DNA of 64,000 bases from NCBI GenBank assembly GCA_903913915.1, contig CAIWNE010000070.1, positions 23,864-87,863 on the forward strand. The letters run 5' to 3'. The translations under genes and the position numbers were made by a program. The notes under the pieces were generated by a model. That model had not been told where the DNA came from, did no database searches, and saw only the letters and a list, made by a program, of their open reading frames with translations. This stretch comes from an uncultured Opitutia bacterium (GTDB lineage: Bacteria; Verrucomicrobiota; Verrucomicrobiia; Opitutales; UBA953). Positions 1 to 12,000 of this stretch are shown here, piece by piece; the first letter of the stretch is position 1; the number at the start of each line of letters is the position of its first letter.

Positions 1-3000
1 GCCACCCAGCAGAGCGGTTATAACGGCACCATCGCCGCGACGAGCAACGTGACCATCAACGGCGGCGGCGTCCTGACGCTTACCGGCCTCAACACCGTCA
101 ACTCGCTGACCTTTAATTCGACCGGCGGCTCGGCTACGCCGTCCGTCACCGGTGGAACGTTGGTGCTCAACGCCGCCTCGGCAATCAGTGCGACCAACGA
201 CAATTACGCGTTCACGCCGACGGTAAGCGCGATTCTGGAGCTCAACGGTTCCTCGAAGACCATCACGACTTCCGGCCTCTCTCCGGTGGACCTGTCGATC
301 ACCGGCGTGATCCAGAACACCATGAGCGGCACCGCCGCCAGCCTGACCAAGGCCGGCGCCGGCTCCTTGGTCCTGACGGGTGCGAGCACCTTCAACGGAG
401 GCGTCACGCTCAGCGCCGGCTCCATCATCCTGGGCGGCAGCAGTTCTGTCACGGCCCCGACGACCACGGCAGGCTACACCTTCGTCACGGGCACCGGTCC
501 GCTCGGCACAGGCACGCTGACCATGGCGGATGGTACGACCATCCTGAGCGATACTACGGCCCGTACGTTGCTTAATCCGCTCGTCCTCAGCGGCAACATC
601 ACCATCGGTCAGGCCGCGACCGGGCTCACCTTGGCGGGTACGGTCAACCTTGGCGCATCGACCCGCACGATCACGGTCACCAGCCCGCAGGTCACGGGCA
701 CGATGTCCGGTCCGATCACCGGATCAGCCGGCCTTACCAAGGCAGGGGATGGCATCCTGAAGCTGTCTTCGGCCGGCAATGCCTATGCCGGTACGACCAC
801 CGTCTCGGCGGGCGAACTCCAGCTGGGCGCCGCCAATGCGCTGCCCCTTGCGGGTGCCGTGACCGTATCTGCCAACGGAGCCTTCGATATCGCCGCCAAC
901 TCGGCGGTCATAGGCGCGCTTTCCGGGTCCGGCTTGATCACTAATTCCAGTTCGGCCGCGACCCTGACGGCCGGTGACGCCACGAACACTTCGTTTGCCG
1001 GCGTGTTCACGGCCGGCACGGTCGCCAACCTGAATCTCACCAAGAACGGGTCCGGCACCTTGACGCTGACCGGCATCAATACGGCCAACGGTACGCTCAC
1101 CGTCAACCAAGGCGGCGTGACCCTTTCCGGCGCCAACGGCATCATCAGCTTCGCGACGGACACGATCAACGCCGGCGGCACGTTGACGGTCGATAACTCG
1201 ACCTACCTGACGAACCGGCTCCAAGGCAAGAACCTGACGCTGCAGGGCGGAACGTTCGTGCTGGGCGGCAATGCTTCTTCCGCGGTCAACGAAACCATCG
1301 GCACCTTGCTCGTCCAGAACGGCGGCGGCGTCATCACCCTCAGCGGCGGCGCCGGCGGAGCCGAACTGCTGACGATCACCACCCTGACCGCTCAGGCCGT
1401 GAATAGCGGCGGCAGCTTGCTGCTTCGCGGCGCGAGCCTTGGAAGCGCGGCCGGCGCCAACGTCGCCAACGCCACCGTCACCACGTTCACGGGTGTCACC
1501 GGCGTGACCCAGGGAACGGGTGTGAATCTTTCGGCCACCATGCCGATCCGCCCGGACATCATCGCAGACGCTTCCGCGACGGGCAGCGGCACGGGCTTCC
1601 TCACGAAGGACAGTTCCACGGGTTTCCTCCGTCCGCTCGCGACGGCAGAACTGGCGACCTCGCTCACCAGCAGCTCTACTACCAACTTCGGTAATTTCAG
1701 CGCCGTCCAGAACTACCCGGCCGCGACCTCGGTCAACAGCTTGACGTTGAGCACCGTGAACGGCATCGCCGTGAGCGGGGCAGGGCAGGCCGGCCAGCGT
1801 TACGCCCCTGGCAGCGGGCTCGCCGCACTGACCGTCAATACCGGCGGCATCTTGGCCACGTCCAGCGCGACGCTGTCCGTCGGCTCCTTGGTCACGAACG
1901 CCAACACCCAGTATGACATGCATGTCGTCGGCGGCTCGGCCACGCTGACGATCAACGGCTTCCTGACCGGCACCACCGGCGGTCTGGTGAAGGCGGATGC
2001 GGGACAGCTCGCCCTGAACAATACTGCTTACTATACTGGCGCCACGACGGTCAACGGAGGCACCCTGAAACTGAACTCCGGTGCCGCCAACACGCTTGCC
2101 GTCGGCATCACCAACACGGCTTCGACCGCGCAGGCCTTGGTCGTCAACGGTGGGACGTTGGACCTGAACGGTTACGACCAGTCGGTTACGACCATCACCA
2201 GCGCCGACGTGGTCTCTGGTCAGGCCGGCACGATCACGAGCACGGTCGCCGCGAACCTGATCACGAATACTGGCGCCGGTTCGACCTTCGCGGGCAATGT
2301 CGGCGGCACGCTTAATCTCTACAAGACCGGAGCCAGCACGCTGGTCCTGACCGGCACGAACGCCTACGCCGGCACGACCAACATCCTTGGCACCGGACTG
2401 ACCCTCCAGGATGGCGGCACGCTGGCCAGCACGACGATCAACATCGGCGGCGGCGCGTTGAACTTCGTGAACAACGGCCTGGCCAACAACAACGCGCGCA
2501 TCTCCGCCAGCGCCTTGGTCAACCTGAGCAGCGGCACGGTCACGTTGACCGGCTCGAATCAGGTCAGCTCCGCGGTCACGATCGGATCGGCGGGTAACGG
2601 CGTCTCGCTCCTGCAGGGTTCCAACACCTTCACCGTCACGCCGCCCGCCGCGACGACCAACAACGTCGCCTCGCTCGCCGTCGCCAACCTGACGCGTTCG
2701 ACCGGCGCCGTCGCGACCTTCGCCGCGACGGGCCTGGGTTCGACCGTGACGGGCAACGGGCAGGTCTTCGTCACCAATGTCAACGGCACCGCCACCGCTA
2801 ACACCAACGGCATCCTCGGCGGCTGGGCTGTCGCCGGGGCCACGGTCGCCGGCGCCGACAACTGGGCGACGCTGGCCGGCGCCCAGACGCTGAGCCTGAC
2901 GACGACCGTCAACAGCAACACCGTGACCTTGGCCTCCGGCAGCATCGGAAGCCTCGTCCTCGGGCAGTCCGTCACCGGCGGCAACCTTCCGGCTGGAGCC

Positions 3001-6000
3001 TTCGTCACCGGCTTCACCGACGCGACGCACTTCACCGTCTCTGCTTATCCGACCGCCGCCGGTACGGCCAATTCTACGGCGGCGGCCGCAGGCATCGGCG
3101 CTTTCAATGCCTTCGGTTACGCGACCCTGGACGATACCACGGCCACGATCGGCTCGTCGGCGAACGCCAATGTCGTCGCGACCACGACCACGCTGGCCGC
3201 CCTTGGCGCCGGCGCATCGGTAGCGGTGAATTCGTTGCGCATCGCCCCGACGGCCACGCAGACCATCACCCTCGGCAACGACACCGTGACCATCGGTACG
3301 GGCGGCCTGCTCAAGACCAGCGCCGCCTTCGCCACCACCCTCGCGGGCGGCACGGTCACCACGGCTGCGGGCGGCGGCGAACTTTTCGTCATCAATAACT
3401 CGGCCAATTCGCTCACCGTCTCCTCGGTCATCGCCGACAACGGCGGCGCGGTTTCGCTGGTCAAGTCCGGCGCCGGCGCGCTCATCCTGAGTTCCGCCAA
3501 TAACACTTACACCGGCGGTACTTACGTTAACGCTGGCACGGTGACCATGGCTGGCACCGGAAGTGCGGTGGTCTTGCCGGGCAATCTGACCGTCAACAGC
3601 GGCGGGACCGTCAACACGACCACCACCGCGAACCTCGGCATGGCCAGTACGGCCAACGTCACGGTCAACGGTGCTGGCACCTTTACCTTGGCGGGCATCA
3701 CCACTGCGGGCACCTATACGCTCAACGCCCTGAGCTTTGCCAATAACGGCGGCACGACCAACCCCTCGGTCGTCGTTCCTGGCGTGACCGCTGGCATCCT
3801 CTCCCTGGCCGGAGCCACCCCGATCAGCGTCAACAGTTACAACGCCGCGACGGTCGCGACTATCTCCGGTACCGGCGCCCTGGCCTTCACCGCCGCGTCC
3901 CCGGTCGTCAATGTCACCAGCAACGATGCCACTGGTGCGTTCGTCGCCAAGGTCACCCCGGATCTTAACATCAACCCCACGGCCGGCATCGCTTCCTCGG
4001 TCACGGCCCAGATCGTCAAGACCGGCAACGGTGTCCTGGCCCTCAGCAGCGCCAGCGCGAACACGGGTGGCTGGAAGCTGCAGGACGGCACGCTGATCCT
4101 GAATAACGCCACGGCCCTGGGAACGATCGCCGGAGCCTTTACCATCGGCGATAGCACCACGGCGAACACCGTCCCGCTGACGATCCTCGCCGGCAGCGCC
4201 GCCATCGTGGTCGGCGCGAATCCGGTCGTCGTGAACCGCGACTTCACCTTCGGCGGTACGGTCGGCACCAACAACCTCACCTTGGGCGGCACCGTCAATC
4301 TTGGCGCCGCGACCCGTACGATCACGGTGGCCGCGCCGGCCGTGACCGCCTCGCTCACCGGCGCGATCAGCAGCACCGCCACCGGGACCGCCTTCGTGAA
4401 GGACGGACCGGGCGCATTGGTCGTCAGCGCCGCTTCCGGCCTGGCTGGAGCCGGCGTCACCGTGGCCAACGGCGTGCTCAGGCTCGGCGCCACCGACGCC
4501 ATCCCGAACACCAGCGTCATCACGGTCAATGCCGGCGCCGTGCTGGATCTCGCTGGCTTCACCCTCAATGCGCCCCAGCTGGCCGGCGCCGGCCTGGTGA
4601 CCAATTCCTCCACGACCGCCGCGGCGATCGTCTTGGGCGGCGCTTCCGCTTCGGATGTCTCGACGAATTCCAGTTCCACGTTCGGCATGTCGGTGGTTGA
4701 TATCTCTGCGAATAAGATCGGGCTGACCAAGGCCGGCGTCGGCACCGTCACGCTGAACGTTTCCGGCAACACCAACTATGGCGCTACCACCGTCGTCTCC
4801 GGCACGCTGGCCGGCGGTGCGGATAACGCCTTCCCGGCGAACTCCACCGTGACGGTGGGCAACGCGACGACCGGTGCGCTGACCGCCACCTTCGACACCG
4901 GCGCCTTCAACCAGACGATCGGCGGACTGCAGGCTGGCAACACCAATGCTTCGGGACTCGCCTCGGTCCGCATCGGCGCCGGCAAGACCCTCACGGTTGG
5001 CGGGCTGGTGCAGGTCGGCGTGACCTCGGCCACGACCGCTACCACGAAGATGACGGTGACCGGAGCAGGCACGCTGAGCGTCGGTACCGCCAGCTCCCCG
5101 ACCAACGCCAACATCGTGATCGGCTACGGACAGACGACCAACGTCAGCAGCGCCGGCGTCCTTGACCTCAGCGGACTTTCGACTTTCTACGCCAATCTCG
5201 GCACTGGCACGCTGCTGCTTGGCGATAATTCGAACGCCGGCGGCACCGCAACCGCGGCCTCTTCCATCATCTTCGCCCAGAGTTCCAAGGTCGTCGCGGC
5301 CGCCATCTCGACCGACACGCCCTCGGGCGATAACAACGGACTCTTGGTCCAGACGTTCAAGCTTGGCTCCGGTACGAATGAGTTCGACGCGACGAACATT
5401 TATGTCGGCAGTCAGGCCAATCGCGCCAACGGGGCCATCGTCTTCAACGGAGGAACGGGCACCTTCAAGATCCGCGACATGACCGGCACCGATACGGGCC
5501 GCGCTAATCTGTACGTCTCTTACGGCAGCGCCACGACCGGCTTCACGATCGATGGCAAGGTCACCCTGACCGGCCACTCGTCCGATCTCTTGCTGAATAA
5601 TCTCGGCGTCGGCGGTGGCTCCGGGCTTTCAGCCGCGATCCGCTCAGGCACCTTCAGCTTCGATACCGGCACGCTTGATGCGACCACCGTCAACATCGCT
5701 AATCGTTCCGGCACGACCGCGACTTCTGGAACCGTCACCGGCATGATGAACTTGAACGTCGGCGGAGGTGCTGGCGCCGTCACGTTCGTAACGGCCGTTG
5801 TCGGTTCGAATTCGGCCACGACGGCCACTACCAGCGGCCAGGCTTCCGGCACCTTGAACATCGGCGGAGGCACGGTGGGCATCACGACCCTGACCCTCGG
5901 CAACGACTCCATCGGCGGTGGCACGACCGCCCAGACTTCCGGCCCCGTCAGCGCGACCCTGAGCGTCAGCGGAGGCACGACCACGATCGGAACGTTGAAC

Positions 6001-9000
6001 ATGAACGTGAACAGCTCGGCCAATACCGGCACGGGCAACGCTTCGGTCGCCAACCTGAACGTTTCCGGCGGAGCCTTGAATGTCACGTCGCTCAGCCTGG
6101 CGAACACCTCTGTCGCCGCCGCGACCGCGACTTCCACGCTTTCGATCACCGGAGGCACCCTGACGCTGGGTTCCGACCTGCTTTACACGAAGACGTCCGG
6201 CACGGTGAATTCGACTGTGACCCTGAATGGGGGCACCTTGGACATGGGCGGCTTCGCCATCGGTTCGAGCAGCGTCACCGTCGGCAGCGGTACGGGTGCC
6301 CTGAACTTCCAGTCGGGCACGTTGAAGAACGTCGGTCTCATCAACAACACCGCCGGCCTAACCAAGACCACCGCCGGCACGCTCACCATCGCCGGGACCG
6401 CCGCCTACACGGGCGCGACCACGGTCTCTGCCGGCACCTTGGTGCTCTCCAGCACGTCTTCTTCTACTTCCGGCGTGTCGATCAACGGCGGCACGAACAC
6501 GACGGTGGTCATCACTAATGCGAACGCGACTGGCTCCGGTTCGTTGGTTTCTAGCACCGGCGCCACGACCCCGATCTTCAAGCTGCATATCGATGGCGGC
6601 GGCACGATCACCTTGCCCAACGCCGTGGGGGGGAACAGCGGGATCAATACGACCTTTGACGTCGATAACAATGGTTCGGGCTCGAACGGCGTCATCCTCC
6701 TCAATGGCACGATGGCCAACTCCGGGGTAGGAACGCTGACCTATAACGTCACCGGCGCGAACGGCTACTCGTTGTCGATCGCCAACATCCGTAATTCGGC
6801 GGGAACCCCAGGTACGATCACTTTCAATCCGACGACCGCGGCGCTGATCCTTGGTAACCTGACAGGGAATCAGTCTACCAGCACGAACACATGGGCTCTT
6901 TCGGGTACCAATACGGGCAACGCCGTCACCGGGGTCATCTCCAACTCCGCCGCCGGCACGATTTCCGCCGTCACGAAGAGCGGTACGGGTACCTGGGTGC
7001 TTTCGGGCGCCAATACCTATACCGGTGCCACCACGATCTCCTCGGGCGTCCTGCAGGTCGGCGCCGGTTCCACTTCCGGTACGCTCGGTACCGCCGCCGT
7101 CACGAACAACGCCTCCTTGGTCTTCAACCGCAGCGACGCGCTCACGGTCAGCAACGCGATTGGCGGCTCAGGTAGCGTGACGCAGGCCGGCGCTGGCAAT
7201 CTTTCCCTCACGGGAGCCAATGCTTTCTCCGGCGCGACGCTCGTCTCTGCCGGCACGCTCACCGCCGCCTCGGGCGCGTTGGCCGGTACTTCCGGCATCG
7301 CTGTCAACGGCGCAACCCTGTCCGCGGTCGACGTCAACTCCGGCGCCACCCTCTCGCTCGACAACTCTTCGAAGGCCTCCTTCAGCGGCAACGTGACGCT
7401 CGGTGCGGTCAGCAACGCGAACGCGACGGACGCCAACGCCCTCAACTTCACCGCCTCGACCGGCGCGGTCACGCTCGCTGCGCTCACCGGCGCCGGCAAC
7501 ACCACCTTCGGTTCGGATGCCACCATCACCGGCGGCATCTCGGGCGGCACGGTCAATGTCACCGGCGCCCTGACCGCCGCCGTCTCGGGCGGCACGATCA
7601 ATGCGGCTTCGCTCGCGGGCAACATCTCCGGCGCCGCCACGACGACGGTCGCCGGCCTGACCAACGGCGCGATCGCCGGCACGGGCACGCTCTCGTCCGG
7701 TTCCCTCACCTCTTCTTCCGTCAGCGGCGGAACCAACACGATCACGGGCGCCGCCACCGTGACGACCGTCTCCGGCGGCACGACCACCGTGGGCGGCGTG
7801 GCCACGGTGACGACGGTCACCAACGGCACGCTCAACCTGAACGGGGCCACGGCCGCGGTCACGCACCTCAACGGCGGTACGATCGCCCTGGGCAGCTCGA
7901 CCGCGCTCTCCGTCTCGGATGGTACTTCCGCCGGCGCCATCGCGGGCGCGACTGGCAGCCTGACCAAGACCTCGAACGGCACGCTGACGCTCACGGGCGC
8001 CAATACCTACGGCGCCGGCACCACGATTTCCGTCGGCACGCTCCAGCTCGGCAACGGTGGCACGACCGGCTCGATCGGCGCGGGCGACGTGACCGATAAC
8101 GCGACCTTCGCCATCAGCCGCAGCGACGACCTGACCTTCGCCAGTAAGATCACGGGCACGGGCGGCTTCACGAAGCTCTCGGGCAACAACCTGACGCTCA
8201 CCGGCGCGAACGATTACGCCGGAGCCACGCTTGTCTCGGCCGGCACGCTCACCGCCGCCTCGGGCGCGTTGGCCGGCACCTCTGGCATCACCGTCAACGG
8301 CGCGACCTTGTCCGCGGTCGACGTCAACTCGGGCGCGACTCTGACGCTCGACAGCACTTCGAAGGCATCCTTCAGCGGCAACGTGACGCTCGGCGCGGTC
8401 ACCAATGCGAACGCGACCGACGCCAACGCCCTTAACTTCACGGCCTCCACCGGTGCGGTCACGCTCGCTTCGCTCACCGGCGTCGGCAAGACGACCTTCG
8501 GTTCGGACGCCACCGTCACCGGCGGTATCTCGGGCGGCACGATCAACGTCACGGGCGCCCTGACCGCCGCCGTCTCGGGCGGCACGGTCAATGCGGCTTC
8601 GCTCACGGGTAACATCTCCGGCGCTTCCACCTCGGTCACCTTGACGGGCCTGCTCACGGGCAATGTCGCCAACGGAACGGTCGGCGCCGACGCCCTGACG
8701 GGCAATGTCACCGGCGGCGCGGTCACCATCGCCCATCTCCTGACGGGCAACGTTTCCGGTGGCACGGTCTCGGCGGGTTCGATGACGGGCGACGTCGCCA
8801 GCTCGGTCACGGTCGCGGGTCTCCTGACCGGCGCGATCACCGACGGCACGAACGCCCTGGGCTCGCTCTCCTCTTCCTCTGTCACTGGTGGCACCAACGC
8901 GATCTCGGGCGATGCGACCATCACGACCGTCGCCGGCGGCACGACCACGGTGAGCGGCATCGGCGCCGTCACGACCCTCTCCTCCGGCACGGTGAAGCTG

Positions 9001-12000
9001 ATGGGCTTGACGGCCACGATCACACACCTCAGCGGTGGCGCCGTCGCCTTGGGCAACACCGCCCTGACCGTCTCCGACGGCACCTTCGGCGGCATCATCT
9101 CGGGTCCGACGGGCAGCCTGACCAAGACCTCGAACGGCACGCTGACGCTCAACGGCGCCAACACCTTCGGCGGCGCGATCAACCTAGCCGCGGGTACGCT
9201 GGCCTTCGGCGCCGCCAACGCCGCGGCCAATGCTTCCGGCCTCAACGTCACCGGCGACGCGACCTTCGTCCTGCCGGATTGGAGCGCGGGCTCGGCCCTC
9301 CCGATCGCCATCGCCTCGGGCAAGACCCTCACGGCCAACGCCTCCACGGGCATCACGCTCGACGCGGCGCTGACCGGCGCTGGCACGCTGACGATCGTCG
9401 GTTCCGCGACCGCCGGCGACCGCTTCATCCTCGGTGCGGCCACGGGCTTCACTGGTGCGATCAACCTGCAGCAGGGTATTCTCGAGGCCGATCCGTTCGT
9501 CGGTAATACCGGCACGGCGCGCAACGTCTCGGCGATCAACGTCACCGGTGACGCCACGATCGTCGGCACGACCTACCACGGCATCGCGGTGCCGGTCTCC
9601 GTCGCCGCCGGCAAGACCGCCACGCTCCGTGGCATCCAGAATCTCACCCAGACGCTCAGCGGCTCGGGCGACCTCCTCGTCCAGGACAGCACCTTGACCT
9701 TGGGCGGCACCAACACCTTCTCCGGCAATATCCGCCTCGCGGGAGGCAGCCTCGCCATCAGCGCCACGGGCAACGTCGCCAGCGTCGCCGGCCTCTCCGT
9801 CGAGAACGACGCCGGCCTGGCGCTCTCCACGAGCGACGCCACCGTCGCCGCCCCGATCGCCCTCGCGGCCTCGAAGACCCTGACGCTCACCGGCAACCAT
9901 GTCCTGACCCTGTCGGGCGTGCTCTCCGGCGCCGGCGCCGTGACGGTCAACGCCAACGCCGGCGTGGTCTTCGGCTCGACCAACACCTACCACGGCGACA
10001 CCGCGCTTGTAGCCGGCACGGCTTTCCTCGGCGCGGACAACGCCCTGGGCGACGGTACGCTGAACATCAGCTACGGCACGCTCAGCAGCGACGGCACGAC
10101 CGCCCGCAGCCTGGCCAACAACGTCGTCGCTTCCGCCGACCTCATCCTCGGCGACCAGACCAAGAACGGCGCGCTCACCTTCACCGGTACGGTCGACCTC
10201 GGCGGCGACCGCGCCATCAGCGTCAACGCTCCGGTCACTCTCTCCGGCGTCGTCAGCAACGGCTCCCTCACCAAGAGCGGCGACGCGACCCTCACGCTCA
10301 CGGGCGCCAACACCTACGCGGGCCTTACCACGGTCAACGCCGGCGTCCTGGCTATCGGCAACGCGGCCGCGCTCGGCACGGACGCCGCGGGCACGGTCGT
10401 CGCCGATGGCGCCGAACTCCGCGTCCAGGGCGACATCACCGTCGCCTCCGAGGCCATCACCGTGTCCGGTACGGGCGTCTCGGGCAGCGGCGCGATCCGT
10501 AACTTCTCCGGCGACAACACCCTCGGCGGCGCGATCACGCTCGCTGCCGACACGAGCATCGTCTCGACCGCCGGCAAGCTGACCCTCTCCGGCGGCGTCA
10601 CCGGCGCGACCAAGAACCTGACCGTCGACGGCGCCGGCAACGTCACCCTCTCGGGCGTCCTGAACCTCGGCACCGGCGTGCTGGTGAAGAACGGCGCCGG
10701 CCTCCTGCTCCTTTCCTCGGCCAACACGCTCGGCGGCACCACCGTCGGCGCCGGCACGCTCAAGATCGGCGACGTCGGCTCGCTGGGCTCGGGCGCGGTC
10801 ACCGTCGCCAACGGCGCCACGCTCGACCTCAACAATTTCGCGGTCGGCAACGCCATCAGCCTCGGCGCCACGGCGACCCTGAAGAACGGCCAGATCTCCA
10901 CCGCTTCCGCCCCGACGACGGGTACGCTGGCCGTGGCGCTCACCGGCACCGCCGACCTTGTGAAGACGGACGCCGGTCGTCTCGAACTCACCGGCGCCAG
11001 CACCTTCACCGGCGCGACCTCCGTCGGCGCCGGCACGGTCGCCGTCTCCGACTTCGGCAACGGCACGAGCGCCAGCCCGCTGGGCATCACGCCGCTGGCC
11101 GACCCGAGCAAGCTCGTCCTCTCCGCGGGTGCGACGCTCGAGTTCAACGGCGCGACCAACACCAGCACGGCGCGCAGCTTCACGATCGGCGGTTCCGCCG
11201 GCATCGCGGCCTCCGGCACGGGCACGCTCGAGTTCACTTCCGACGCCAAGATCGCGACCACCGGCACGAACCCGGCGCTCACGCTCACGGCGAACAACAC
11301 CGGCACCAACCGCTTCGCGCCGAGCCTGGCGGCCGACAGCGCCCCGCTGGCCACGCTCGCCATCGACGGCGCCGGCACCTGGGTGATCGGCACCGGCGCC
11401 AACCGCTTCAAGGGCGACGTCCGCGTCGACGCGGGCTCCGGCTCCACGATCGGCCTCGAATCCGGCGCCCTGCCGGCCGGCGCCACCATCGCCATCGCGG
11501 ACGGCGCCAAGGTGCGCTGGGAAGCCGGCAACACCAGCGACCTTTCGTCCAACCTCAGCATCGCGGCGGGCGCGACCGCCAAGCTCGACCTCGGCAGCAA
11601 CAACGTCGTGTTCTCGTCGGCTCCGGCCGTCGGCACCGGCGGCGCGACGATCGAGAAGACCGGCACAGGCGCGCTCAAGATCGACGCCACCGTCAGCGCC
11701 CCGACCCTGAACGTCGCCGTGAGCTCCGGCCTCGTGTCCGTCAACGGCACCGTGGGCAACGTCAGCGTCAGTTCCGGCGCGACCCTCGGCGGCTCCGGCA
11801 CCGTCGGCGACGTGACCACCGTCCGCGGGTCGCACGTCTCGCCGGGCAATTCGCCGGGCACGCTGACCACGGGCAACTTCGGCCTCGTCGGCGGTTCCTA
11901 CTACGACTGGCAGGTCCAGGACGCCAAGGAGCTCACCGTCCAGCCCGGCTATGACAAGCTGGCGATCTCGGGCAACTTCGACCTGCGTCAGGCCGCGCCG

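Noticed and set aside
724..5577. Very long open frame on the minus strand (1,617 codons) opposite the giant repeat gene, with similar ones at 7168-9027 and 9184-12396
   Set aside because: They are frame shadows of a GC-rich repetitive gene: composition is Arg/Gly/Asp/Ala-rich without any domain, and the plus-strand frame has clear PATR repeats and a PEP-CTERM end.
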